Shown: positions 5,735 through 13,996, counted from the stretch's first letter. The stretch: 32,373 bases of DNA from a virus (IMGVR_UViG_3300034198_014563:1-32373); one strand, 5' to 3'. Numbers and translations are program-made. Notes: generated by a model not told the origin, from the sequence alone.

Positions 5735-7735
5735 CTACTTCGCTTCTCCCCATTTATCCACAATGTGAATGTCAGCAATTAAAGGCACTGTAATTTCAGT
5801 AAGTTTAATTCCTTCCATTGAAATACGGATGGCTTCAGCTGTTTCTTCTGCACGGTCTTCTGGAGTAATTGTCACAAGTTCATCGTGTACTGTAAGAATT
5901 ACATTAATGTTAGGTTCATCTACAAAACATGAGTGAGCACGAACAATAGCCAACTTCATTAAATCAGCTGCAGATCCTTGAATAACAGTATTAAATGCCT
6001 GACGTTCAGCTCTTGCAAGTAGTCCAACCTCTTTACTTAGAAGGTCCGGAATGTAACGTCTACGTCCTAATACAGTCTCTACATAGGGAATAGCTCCACT
6101 ACGTTTCGCATCACGAACAACTTGACCTTTATAACGATTAATTGAAGAAAACTTTTGTTCAAAATCACTTAATAGTTTTTTAGCATCTTGAACACTGCAC
6201 CCAATAGAAGCTGCAATTTTGTCAGGGCCAACGCCGTATGAAATAGCAAGAACAAGAACTTTACCTGCTTTGCGATCTACTCCCATAGTATTACCAATAG
6301 TAGTGTAAATATCTCCGCCAGTAATATAGTTGTTTATTAAAACTTCATCTTTAGAAAAAGCAGCAATAATACGAGGCTCAATTTGAGAGTAATCAGCTAC
6401 TACTAATTTATAACCTGGAGGAGCTACAAATAAATTACGTACTAATTTTCCATAATCACCTGATGATGGAATATTTTGTAGGTTAGGTTCACTGGATGAA
6501 AAACGACCAGTTTCTGCGCCATGAGCTTTAAAATTAGTATGAACACGTCCATTAATTAACAATGAGCGTTTATTATGAATTTTTTCAATACCTTTGCTAG
6601 TACGTTTTACTTCTCCACCAGTATAGGGAACTACGTAAGTAGTCATTAATTTATTTAAATCTTGATATTCCAAAATACTATCTACTAGCTCATCTTTATT
6701 TCTGTAAAACTCTAGGGCGTCTGCACTTACTGAAAAATGAGAAGCATTAAGTGGTTGTTTTGCTTTAAATGCTTCTGTACCTTTAGGAGTAAGTGCTACT
6801 TTAAGTCTAGTGTTTGGGGTAATCCTAGGTTTTTTTCCTTCTTCTGCAGTAAACAATAATTTTTGTTTTTCTGGAATTGAATTTATTGGAAATGCTTTGC
6901 CTGCAATTTTATACACCTTAGCTTCTGCTTTTAATTTATCGGCATTAATTTGCTCTGCCAATACTTTAAGAGCGTTTTGATCCATATATGCACCAGTTAA
7001 TTCCATATCACAAAGTGCAGACAAAACATCCATTTCTAATTTCCATATTCGTTTTAAATTGCCTGTAATTTTGGCGTTTAAAACTTTATACAATTTCCAG
7101 GTGAGATCAGAATCAATTCCTGAGTAATTCGCTACATCAGAAAATGAATGTAGTGCAACATTTTCTCCAATACCTTTTTCCATGTTAACGCCAAGCTCAC
7201 GTTCAACACACGCTTTCAGATTTAACCCATTTTTATTTTGATTATTTATTATAAATGCAGCTGTAAGAGTATCAAAATAAGGTTTACTTGGCACACGTCC
7301 TTTGTAATATTTTGCTACGGATTTAAGGTCAAATTTTGCGTTATGCGCTACTTTTAAAGCAGGTCCAAACATAATTGGTTCAATTGTTTTAAAAACTTCT
7401 GCTGGAGTTAATTGTGCAGGTGGTTCTGCAAAAATAGGCTCCCATTTTTTTTGATCTTTAGAAAAGTGAGACTCTAGAAGTTCTTTTCCCTCTGCAATGC
7501 GTTTTTTACCTGAAAGTAATACGGGTTTATTCCAATATTCAAATTCACCATTAGGGTGTCCCATAGGAATAACATCTATTCGATTATCAGTAGCAAATGA
7601 AATCCAGCAAACATCATTAATGACTGGATATAAACGGTTTTCACCAATGGTCTCTACGTCAAATGCAAATGCATCTACGTTTTTGTAATATTCTACAAAT
7701 TCTTGTAGTTGTTCTTGTGTAGTAATAATATTCAT
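5735..7735 (-). CDS. polA: Family A DNA polymerase with 3'-5' exonuclease domain
   Basis: This 666-aa protein has no N-terminal 5'-3' nuclease domain, as is usual in phage PolA. The proofreading exonuclease shows ExoI D26/E28 (FDVET), ExoII D136 (HNAKFD) and ExoIII Y204/D208 (YSGIDSD). In the polymerase domain, motif A is ADYSQIEPR (D448, E453), motif B is R488-x3-K492 to Y500-G501, and motif C is VHDE (H617, D618, E619). All catalytic residues are intact. The residue four after K492, equivalent to E. coli Pol I Phe762, is Leu496. Phage T7 has Tyr there, and Leu is the variant associated with slower synthesis. The start has GAGGG 5 bases upstream. It is the replicative polymerase of this phage, downstream of the SSB-like gene and separated from it by a long hairpin. 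Confidence 0.95.
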   Translation of the reverse strand: MNIITTQEQLQEFVEYYKNVDAFAFDVETIGENRLYPVINDVCWISFATDNRIDVIPMGHPNGEFEYWNKPVLLSGKKRIAEGKELLESHFSKDQKKWEPIFAEPPAQLTPAEVFKTIEPIMFGPALKVAHNAKFDLKSVAKYYKGRVPSKPYFDTLTAAFIINNQNKNGLNLKACVERELGVNMEKGIGENVALHSFSDVANYSGIDSDLTWKLYKVLNAKITGNLKRIWKLEMDVLSALCDMELTGAYMDQNALKVLAEQINADKLKAEAKVYKIAGKAFPINSIPEKQKLLFTAEEGKKPRITPNTRLKVALTPKGTEAFKAKQPLNASHFSVSADALEFYRNKDELVDSILEYQDLNKLMTTYVVPYTGGEVKRTSKGIEKIHNKRSLLINGRVHTNFKAHGAETGRFSSSEPNLQNIPSSGDYGKLVRNLFVAPPGYKLVVADYSQIEPRIIAAFSKDEVLINNYITGGDIYTTIGNTMGVDRKAGKVLVLAISYGVGPDKIAASIGCSVQDAKKLLSDFEQKFSSINRYKGQVVRDAKRSGAIPYVETVLGRRRYIPDLLSKEVGLLARAERQAFNTVIQGSAADLMKLAIVRAHSCFVDEPNINVILTVHDELVTITPEDRAEETAEAIRISMEGIKLTEITVPLIADIHIVDKWGEAK

Positions 7736-7757
7736 AATTCCCTCAAAGATAAGTATA

Positions 7758-7795
7758 GGGGGCTAAGATACCAACCAAAAAATATCTTAGCCCCC
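7758..7795 (-). terminator. Perfect 13-bp stem-loop between SSB-like gene and polymerase
   Basis: GGGGGCTAAGATA (7758-7770) and its exact reverse complement (7783-7795) flank a 12-base loop. On the transcribed minus strand the hairpin is followed by TATACTTATC, not a clear U tract, so efficient intrinsic termination is uncertain. It may instead be a partial terminator or mRNA-stabilising structure. Either would leave the upstream SSB-like message more abundant than the polymerase message. Confidence 0.6.
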
Positions 7796-7817
7796 ATGGG
7801 GTGGAGTGAGAAGTAAG

Positions 7818-8468
7818 TTATGCTACAGCTTTAGCAACATCCATCAGCTCTTGACGAGTTGACATACGAACTACTGAGGAATCATACGGAATTGCGTTAG
7901 CAACCATTTCATTAACATCATCAATGTCAATGTCCCACTCTTCGGCAAGGTCGGTTGCACGGACACGTTCGAGGGTATACGTTGTCTGTGGGCCGGTACC
8001 TTGACGAGAAATTGACCAGCAGTGCTTTGTTAGCGGACCACGACGTGGGTCGTCATTTGCTGCACGAAGCTGACGGGCCAAAGTTGAAGAAGCAGTCAAT
8101 ACTTGTACAGTAGGAGTTTCATCCGAAATTACAATAATATTGAACGCAAACTTACCACGTGGTTTGAGGTAAGCTATGTGGCATAGAGGGCACTCTACGC
8201 CTAAACAAACAAATGATTTTTTACCCTCACGCTCTACCCAGTGCGACTCATACGACATAAATGGCGCATCTTCTAGGAAGCGGATAAGTTGAGTTTCCTC
8301 ACTGATCTTAAAGTCAGTAGGATAATCACCTGATTGAGCCTTTGGTTTGAGAAGAGCATCAGCTGCTCCCCAACCTGCTTGAACGGTGGTTCCATGTTTT
8401 GGCGTTACGTCTGCATCATCGTCTACTAGGTAGTCGTTGACATTGACAGTTGGATTGGCAATTGCCAT
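7818..8468 (-). CDS. Putative single-stranded DNA-binding protein (216 aa)
   Basis: I start it at ATG 8468 (MAIANPTVNV), 9 bases after AAAGGA, and not at the longer in-frame ATG at 8504, which lacks a ribosome-binding site. The core resembles phage SSB-like proteins that carry a zinc knuckle in an OB fold. It has an aromatic strand SYESHWVER (72-80), FVCLGVECPLC (C88, C93, C96), KPRGKFAFNIIV (102-113), then an acidic region (EEWDIDIDDV). Predicted role: coating ssDNA at the fork and interacting with the polymerase, RecA or primase. Higher GC and cleaner codons than its neighbours are visible by eye, fitting high expression. The identification rests on pattern and context; a different DNA-binding protein is possible. 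Confidence 0.65.
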   Translation of the reverse strand: MAIANPTVNVNDYLVDDDADVTPKHGTTVQAGWGAADALLKPKAQSGDYPTDFKISEETQLIRFLEDAPFMSYESHWVEREGKKSFVCLGVECPLCHIAYLKPRGKFAFNIIVISDETPTVQVLTASSTLARQLRAANDDPRRGPLTKHCWSISRQGTGPQTTYTLERVRATDLAEEWDIDIDDVNEMVANAIPYDSSVVRMSTRQELMDVAKAVA

Positions 8469-8535
8469 TGTATCGTTTCCTTTTATATAGTCAGAGATTA
8501 ACACTCTGTATTGGCATGAGGCTTTTCAGCTCTCG

Positions 8536-9015
8536 TTATTTATTATACACTACTTCTGACCATTGTTTTTCAATGGCTTTAGTCAGATCTTCGTGTTTTT
8601 TCCACTCTACACGAGCAGAACCTAATAAATTACGTTTTTCAAATTCTTCAATTGCAATTTCAATTAGTTCTCGTGTATAAACACGATTTCCACTAACTTT
8701 TTTTTCATTTAAAATTTTTGAACGTAATCTATAGGGAGAAGCAGGAATATAACCTTTTTTCTCCCATAAACGGATAGTAACTATTTGTTTTTCTAATGCT
8801 AATGCTAATGCACTAATTGTAAACATTTCGGTTTCTACACCATTTAGAATTTTTTTGATTGGATTTTCATCCCAACCATTTGATTCATTTAGAATTTTAG
8901 CACGTCTTTTTTTAGATAAATCTGTTGGATCTTTGCGTTTTTGCTTAGATCCTGGAACGTATTCTAAATCTTCAAATGCTTTTAAAATTTCTTCTTGACT
9001 TCTAATTCCAGTCAA
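8536..9015 (-). CDS. MerR-like helix-turn-helix protein (159 aa)
   Basis: Residues 65-92 form a MerR-type winged HTH: FTISALALALEKQIVTIRLW followed by EKKGYIP, the common 'R-x-W-E-x-x-G' turn. The wing residue pattern GNRVYT follows at 109-114. A basic, Lys-rich N-terminal 45 residues precedes it. There is no C-terminal effector-binding Cys cluster, so this is not a metal sensor. It is more like the excisionase/terminase-small-subunit style of HTH used for DNA binding. It sits just upstream of the SSB-like gene and overlaps a possible promoter for that gene. A regulator of early genes or a DNA-binding replication accessory are both possible. Confidence 0.75.
   Translation of the reverse strand: MTGIRSQEEILKAFEDLEYVPGSKQKRKDPTDLSKKRRAKILNESNGWDENPIKKILNGVETEMFTISALALALEKQIVTIRLWEKKGYIPASPYRLRSKILNEKKVSGNRVYTRELIEIAIEEFEKRNLLGSARVEWKKHEDLTKAIEKQWSEVVYNK
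8542..8547 (-). promoter_or_regulatory. Candidate -10 box upstream of SSB-like gene
   Basis: On the minus strand GTGTATAATAAATA occurs at the very end of the MerR-like gene, about 75 bases before the SSB-like start codon. A TTGAAA lies 20 bases upstream of the TATAAT, longer than the ideal 17. Together with the roughly 67-base untranslated leader, unusual in this packed genome, it suggests a dedicated promoter for the SSB-like gene. The hairpin at 7758-7795 would close this unit. Confidence 0.35.
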
Positions 9016-9016
9016 T

Positions 9017-9454
9017 TTATTTCTTCTTAGTTACTAGTGCCCAAGTTTCTTTAATAGGGAACATCCTATCAACTTCAGTTTCAGTGAGCTTATCTTCATA
9101 TAATGCAGACATAATTGCTTGTTCGTCAATTACCCGGATTGTTTTGTATAGAAGATCTTCTAATCCTTTTTCAGCAATTAATTCATCAGCAACAGTCTCA
9201 TCAATTTTACGGCTAACTCTACGTTGCTTTTCAATACGAACAATTCCAGCTACTGCACTTGGAAGTTGATATTTCCAACCACTTAGATCTTCTTCGCCTT
9301 CATTTTCAATTTGTTCAATAATTTTATCACGAAGAAGTTTGGCCCTTTCTTCTAGGGCATCAATTGAAGTTTTCAATTTAGCAAATTCTGCAACTTGACT
9401 ATTAAAATCATTTGGATTTGAAATGCGTGGTTCTTCATCGGCTATTCTTGCCAT
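9017..9454 (-). CDS. Hypothetical coiled-coil protein (145 aa)
   Basis: AAGGAGTACAAA precedes ATG 9454. Residues 18-52 form a charged helix (VAEFAKLKTSIDALEERAKL) typical of a coiled coil, followed by a beta-type stretch (SAVAGIVRIEKQRRVSRKID) and a helical C-terminal half ending in KKK. Phage proteins of this shape often lie beside SNF2 helicases and nucleases in replication modules, but I cannot name the family. A Gam-like or helicase-accessory role is only a guess from the position between the SNF2 helicase and the HTH gene. Confidence 0.75.
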   Translation of the reverse strand: MARIADEEPRISNPNDFNSQVAEFAKLKTSIDALEERAKLLRDKIIEQIENEGEEDLSGWKYQLPSAVAGIVRIEKQRRVSRKIDETVADELIAEKGLEDLLYKTIRVIDEQAIMSALYEDKLTETEVDRMFPIKETWALVTKKK

Positions 9455-9464
9455 TTTGTACTCC

Positions 9465-11039
9465 TTATTGTTGGTTTAAATTGTTGCTCAAAAAGTCTAT
9501 CAGACTTCCTGCAGTAAAATCAATTCCGCCTTTGTCGTTAATTCCGACTCCATCAAGTATTGCTCCTGCAACTATTTTCTTTTGATTAAGCATATCATAT
9601 TGTCTTTGCTCTATTGAATTTTTGATCAGTATGTCTTGAATGGTAATTGTTGGCCATTCACTTGATGTTCTGTTAATCCTACCATTACGTTGAACAGCAA
9701 GTCCGGCAGACCAAGGTTGGTCATAATTTATTAAAAGGTTAGCTTGGGGTAGATCAACACCATATCCACCAGCATCACTACTAATAAGAACACGAGTATC
9801 AATATTAGATTGAAAATCAAGTTTTGCAACTTCTTTTTCTTTGGCATTCATTTCCCCTGTGTACATTACTGAACTAATACTACTGTCTTTAAACTCCATA
9901 AATAATTGAGTTACACTCCACAAATAAGAAGAAAAAATAACTACCTTATATTTTGGATCAATGCTTAAATGATCTTTAACATATTGTACTACTGCATCTT
10001 GCTTTACTTTTTTAGTTATGTCTTCTAATTTATCACCTAAAGAAGAGATATAGGCACTTCCTTTTCCCGTATGATTGTCAAACATTTTTTTACTAACTTG
10101 TAAAATTGCCGGGTTACTGCACAGCATCCGTAAGGCTGTAATTCTTGACATTATTTGTCCCCGCATCTCGTTAGCCGGGTCATTTAGGTCTCTAGATTGG
10201 CCGTAATGGGCAGCAATGCTAAAGTTTGTTCCGAATGTATCTCTGGCTTCTATTAGCAGCTCTATAAGGTCAGAGACAATAAAGTTGTATAGTTTTTGAC
10301 TCTTTGAATCTAATGAGATTAATAGTGGTTCACGATAAACTGCATCCGGTAAGTAAGGTTTTACATCTTCATCATTTTGAGATTTGCGTACTGAGTACGA
10401 AGAAACTTTAGAATGTAAAGTTGGAAGATTAACATATCTATCTACTCCTCCAAATTGATTACGAATAATAAATGCTTTATCAAATAGATCAAATCTACCT
10501 AAAATTTTTGGATCTACAAACTGCATGATTGAGTAGATTTCTTCAGGTCTGCCATTCTCAACTGGTGTGCCGGTCAGTGCAAATCTTACTGGAATCTTTT
10601 TAGAAAGTTCTTTTACTTTTTTAGCACGTTTGGCTTTGAATCCTTTAATAGCAGTTGCTTCATCACAAATGATGGCATCAAAGTCATGTTGTTTAATTAT
10701 GTCCCAATCATTTACTATCTGTTCGTAGTTCATGATTACATAATCATTTGATATAAGTTGTTGATATTGTTCTTTACGTTGCTTTGGATTTCCATCTATA
10801 ACAATTGATGACGAATCACTGAATTTAACAATTTCTTTTTGCCATTGATATTTAAGTGAAGAAAGGCATAGGACAAGGACCGTTTTGGTCATCTTGCCTA
10901 TGCCTCTTAGTTCTTCAATAGCTGCAATTGTCATAGGTGTTTTACCTAAACCCATTTCATATGCAACCAAAATATTCTTTTGTTTTACCATTTTTTCAAC
11001 GGCTTCAACTTGGTAAGGTTTCAACGTTCCTTTGAACAT
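9465..11039 (-). CDS. SNF2/DEAD-like superfamily 2 helicase
   Basis: I place the start at ATG 11039 (MFKGTLKPYQ), which has GGAGAA 7 bases upstream. A longer in-frame ATG at 11099 would overlap the primase by 95 bases and lacks a site. The 524-aa product has motif Q/I (LKPYQVEAVEKM; GLGKT at 30-34), motif II DEAT at 126-129 in place of the common DEAH, and motif III LTGTPVENG at 155-163. The C-terminal RecA-like domain has motif V (SSDAGGYGVDLPQA) and motif VI (QRNGRINR). These make it an SNF2-type translocase, comparable in role to T4 UvsW or the phage SNF2 helicases that remodel forks and recombination intermediates. It follows the primase with a 35-base overlap. Confidence 0.92.
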   Translation of the reverse strand: MFKGTLKPYQVEAVEKMVKQKNILVAYEMGLGKTPMTIAAIEELRGIGKMTKTVLVLCLSSLKYQWQKEIVKFSDSSSIVIDGNPKQRKEQYQQLISNDYVIMNYEQIVNDWDIIKQHDFDAIICDEATAIKGFKAKRAKKVKELSKKIPVRFALTGTPVENGRPEEIYSIMQFVDPKILGRFDLFDKAFIIRNQFGGVDRYVNLPTLHSKVSSYSVRKSQNDEDVKPYLPDAVYREPLLISLDSKSQKLYNFIVSDLIELLIEARDTFGTNFSIAAHYGQSRDLNDPANEMRGQIMSRITALRMLCSNPAILQVSKKMFDNHTGKGSAYISSLGDKLEDITKKVKQDAVVQYVKDHLSIDPKYKVVIFSSYLWSVTQLFMEFKDSSISSVMYTGEMNAKEKEVAKLDFQSNIDTRVLISSDAGGYGVDLPQANLLINYDQPWSAGLAVQRNGRINRTSSEWPTITIQDILIKNSIEQRQYDMLNQKKIVAGAILDGVGINDKGGIDFTAGSLIDFLSNNLNQQ

Positions 11040-12003
11040 AGGCAGGTTCTCCGAGTAGTGAGGATTGAGAGTTTTCAATGCCCCAACGGATCTCTTCACT
11101 TGTCATTTCGCCAGGGTCTTTTGCACTACTACTACCATAATTGAAAAAGAATAGATTTAAATTGTATTTACGTGCTAATTTTAGTATTTCTTTACTAGCT
11201 TTATTACCGGCTGCATCATTGTCAAAAGCTACGATTACTTTTTGTGAGTATCGGAGAAGTCTGATCTGTTCTTCACTAACACTACTGCCACAAATAGCAA
11301 CAGCACCGACCACGCCGACAGAATACAAGCGAAGGCAATCCAAAGGGGATTCCACGACAATAGTGCACAATTCATTTTGATTCTCGATTCCAAATAGTGT
11401 TTTTGATTTTTGTAGTCCAGCTGGGCGGTTCATAAAGGTACGGTTTATTGTACCTTTTTCTTGCCAACCCATTAGGTTATTAAAGTGAGGTTCTCTAAGA
11501 GGTAGGATCCAATTTTTCTTTACTGAATCCCATAGTACTCCATAAACCTGTGCAGATTCTAAAGTTATGTTTCTTTTGTCTAGTTCATCTTGTGAAGGAT
11601 CAACAAATATTGCAAGTCTAGCTTCTGACATAGGAACTGGTTTTGGTAACTCATGTATGTACGTAGGAATGTTTGCTAATCTTTCAGCCAATACTTCCAT
11701 AGAAACTTCTGCTACAGTTTTTAGCCATTCTTCCGCTGTCTTGTAATCATAGTCGTAACTATCATTCCAAGATGGCAGATAAAATCCTTGTACATCACAA
11801 ATTAAATGTAAAAGATTTCCCTTGTAACCACAAGAAAAACATATATGCATTCCTGTATCAAGATTAATCCACCAGGATGGTGAATGGTCTTGTTTTCCTA
11901 CATTTTTAATGTGTCCGGGACAGAGTGCATTTGCTTCATGGCCATTTGTTTGAAATAATACCCCTAATGCTTCAAGTACTAGTTCAATATCTGAGTCAAA
12001 CAT
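11005..12003 (-). CDS. dnaG: DnaG-type primase with CHC2 zinc finger and Toprim domain
   Basis: Start chosen at ATG 12003 (MFDSDIELVL). It is 6 bases after GGAG and shares its A with the helicase stop (TGATG); the ATG just before it is too close to that site. Residues C28, H31, C55 and C58 form the CHC2-type zinc finger (LCPGH, CFSCGYKGN). The Toprim core has E218 (VVESPLD), G239 region (AICGSS) and D261-x-D263 (AFDNDAAG). At 332 aa it is shorter than bacterial DnaG, lacking the helicase-binding C-terminal domain, which is usual for phage primases. It synthesises RNA primers at the fork and works with the DnaB helicase encoded immediately upstream. Confidence 0.92.
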   Translation of the reverse strand: MFDSDIELVLEALGVLFQTNGHEANALCPGHIKNVGKQDHSPSWWINLDTGMHICFSCGYKGNLLHLICDVQGFYLPSWNDSYDYDYKTAEEWLKTVAEVSMEVLAERLANIPTYIHELPKPVPMSEARLAIFVDPSQDELDKRNITLESAQVYGVLWDSVKKNWILPLREPHFNNLMGWQEKGTINRTFMNRPAGLQKSKTLFGIENQNELCTIVVESPLDCLRLYSVGVVGAVAICGSSVSEEQIRLLRYSQKVIVAFDNDAAGNKASKEILKLARKYNLNLFFFNYGSSSAKDPGEMTSEEIRWGIENSQSSLLGEPAYVQRNVETLPS

Positions 12004-13250
12004 CATACACTCCAGGGAGTGCAATATTTGCAAGAGTTACGCTCTGAATCATCATGAAAACATCCTAGATCCCATCGCCAAGTAATTTGTGTTTCAGTTG
12101 GTTGACAGTTTCGTGATTGAACAATCTTTAGCACTCGTAATTGATCATCTTCTTCAATTGGTTCTAGACCAAGAATTACATCAGAATCTTGGAAAAATGA
12201 TGATGAATAACCAATAGAGTCTGCTGTTACTTTTCCACCTTTCATCTTCCACAAAAGAGTTTGGGTAGTAATAACGACAGGAATATTTAAACGTTGTGCA
12301 ACACGTTTTAGTCCACGAGTAATATTTGTAATAGCTTGTGGAGTATTAGCATCACCAGTTTGTTGGTCAATCATTAAATACACACCATCAATAAATAGTA
12401 TGTCTGGTTTTAATTGGTCTGCTTTAGCTACTAATGCGTCAATTGTCAATCCATTTACAGCATCTACAAAATGAAATGGTTTGCGTTCTTTTAATTTGTC
12501 AATAAATTCAAGAAGTCTATCTTCTTCTGTACCTTTTAATGTTCCTAGCCTAAGACGTTGCGCAGATAGATTAGCGCCCATAGACATAAAACGCTGGGTT
12601 TGTTCGTGGTTATTCATCTCAAATGACTGAAACATTGGAACTAATCCGGCTTCATGTACGTTAGCTGCAATTCGCAAAGCAATCTGTGATTTTCCAGTTT
12701 TAGGGGGAGCAATGAGAGTAATCAACTGACCACCTTGTAAACCTGCAGTTGCATCATCAATTACTTTAAATCCAGTAGGTACTCCTAGCAAAACTGAGTT
12801 TTGTCGTTGCTCGTACTCTACAAAAAATGCATCAGGATCTTTTGTAATATCAATGTGGGTAGTGCCAATTACACCTTGCTCATTTACTGTTGAAACTACT
12901 TTAGACATTTCAACTAGAGCAGATTCATGATCATTGTCAGTCATTAATTTGACTACATCTTGTACACCGTTACGAGTAATTCGATTGCGGGTATACTCAA
13001 CCATTTTATCAAGAAGATAATCAAGTGAATCTTCTACATTAATAATTTTAAAATTAGGAAAGTTATCTTTAACTGCCGCTGAAGATGGGACTTCTTGATA
13101 TTTAATATTGTGTTCACGAATAAATTTCCAAACACGACGTAGATCATCATCAATGATCCAGTCATCTTTGACACCTCGTTCAATTACGGTGTTAATGTTT
13201 TTGTCAGTAATTACTTTACTAACTAGTCTGTGTTCGTTATCGTAGGCCAT
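12003..13250 (-). CDS. dnaB: DnaB-family replicative DNA helicase
   Basis: This 415-aa protein has an N-terminal helical domain (about 1-120) and a RecA-fold ATPase: Walker A APPKTGKS (181-188), catalytic E211 (FEMNNHEQ), Walker B DILFID (283-288) and the H3 glutamine Q330 (TTQTLLW). AGAGGAAAACCAA precedes the ATG. It is the hexameric fork helicase, loaded by the DnaC-like protein encoded upstream and coupled to the primase downstream. An oddity is the C-terminal end, with H399 and C397, C407 and C410 in the last 20 residues, which could bind a metal or help contact the primase. Confidence 0.93.
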   Translation of the reverse strand: MAYDNEHRLVSKVITDKNINTVIERGVKDDWIIDDDLRRVWKFIREHNIKYQEVPSSAAVKDNFPNFKIINVEDSLDYLLDKMVEYTRNRITRNGVQDVVKLMTDNDHESALVEMSKVVSTVNEQGVIGTTHIDITKDPDAFFVEYEQRQNSVLLGVPTGFKVIDDATAGLQGGQLITLIAPPKTGKSQIALRIAANVHEAGLVPMFQSFEMNNHEQTQRFMSMGANLSAQRLRLGTLKGTEEDRLLEFIDKLKERKPFHFVDAVNGLTIDALVAKADQLKPDILFIDGVYLMIDQQTGDANTPQAITNITRGLKRVAQRLNIPVVITTQTLLWKMKGGKVTADSIGYSSSFFQDSDVILGLEPIEEDDQLRVLKIVQSRNCQPTETQITWRWDLGCFHDDSERNSCKYCTPWSV

Positions 13251-13271
13251 TTGGTTTTCCTCTAATTTGGT

Positions 13272-13691
13272 TTAAAAGGTTGTGTGCAGTTCTTTTCCGT
13301 AAGAACCATATCTAGTAATTCTTTTTGGAGTATCTACTATACACAAAAGGTTTATTCTATATGGTAATTCAAAAACTAGATCATCTACACTATCGTATAT
13401 TTCTGTGTAGTTAACAGGGTTTCCCCCTTTACGTTCTAGCTTGTCCATTATTTCATCTAGTAATTCCTGCGTCCATTGATCATTTGCAAAAGCAACTAGT
13501 TCTACTGATAATCCAAATCGGTTTGCCTGTCTCCAAAGTTCAGAAATAGCAACACTATTTGGTGTTTTTAATTTTCTTTGTTCAGTTTTTTTAAATAAAG
13601 TTTTTTTTATTTCAATTTCAGAATTCCAGATAACATCTGCATGAATAATTAATCTTCTTGGTGTTTCATTTGAAATATCTCCATTTTTCAT
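13272..13691 (-). CDS. Hypothetical protein in replisome operon (139 aa)
   Basis: The start at 13691 overlaps the SWIM-protein stop by ATGA. The sequence alternates strands and helices: RRLIIHADVIW (12-22), a basic loop, a helix with ISELWRQANRFG, the strand VELVAFAND, a helix, then LLCIVDTPKRI. This looks like an alpha/beta Rossmann-type fold with D19 in the first strand. A HAD-like or toprim-like fold is conceivable, but the full motif sets are not present. I do not recognise the family. Its position between the loader and the helicase suggests a replication accessory. Confidence 0.7.
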   Translation of the reverse strand: MKNGDISNETPRRLIIHADVIWNSEIEIKKTLFKKTEQRKLKTPNSVAISELWRQANRFGLSVELVAFANDQWTQELLDEIMDKLERKGGNPVNYTEIYDSVDDLVFELPYRINLLCIVDTPKRITRYGSYGKELHTTF

Positions 13692-13996
13692 TCTATTACT
13701 TCTACAATTCCATATTTTAAAATTAATTGTCTAAATGCTTTTGAATTAGTTTGTGCTTGAAAAATTTCATCATTAGGAACATCTTCTGGTAAAATGACTG
13801 TCAAACTTCCATTTTGTCTTTTTATTTGATTTTTCATAAAAGTAATATGAGAACAATTTCCTTCATTAGAAAATATTTTACAAGTACATCTCATATAACT
13901 TTTGTTTCCAGCATTTACCTCTATTTCTGAAACGCCTTTTGGTCCTAGAAAAAATTGAATGGTACGCCAATCATCCTCCATAGTGAATCCTTCCAT
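13688..13996 (-). CDS. Small SWIM-type zinc-finger protein (102 aa)
   Basis: Residues 37-50 read C37-T-C39-x8-C48-S-H50, matching the SWIM zinc-finger pattern C-x-C-xn-C-x-H. Flanking strands (IEVNAGNKSYMR before, ITFMKNQIKR after) agree with the beta-beta-alpha SWIM fold. SWIM fingers bind DNA or protein partners and occur in SNF2 ATPases, transposases and the Shu2/Sws1 recombination mediators. Here the finger stands almost alone, followed by a C-terminal region of about 45 residues ending in a helix (SKAFRQLILKYG). It is coupled to the loader gene upstream and the 139-aa gene downstream, so it is probably made with the primosome. A replication or RecA-mediator function is inference. Confidence 0.75.
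   Translation of the reverse strand: MEGFTMEDDWRTIQFFLGPKGVSEIEVNAGNKSYMRCTCKIFSNEGNCSHITFMKNQIKRQNGSLTVILPEDVPNDEIFQAQTNSKAFRQLILKYGIVEVIE

Noticed and set aside
11040-11099. Longer start of the SNF2 helicase at 11099
   Set aside because: It would add 20 residues with no ribosome site and a 95-base overlap with the primase, while ATG 11039 has GGAGAA at good spacing and begins just before motif Q.
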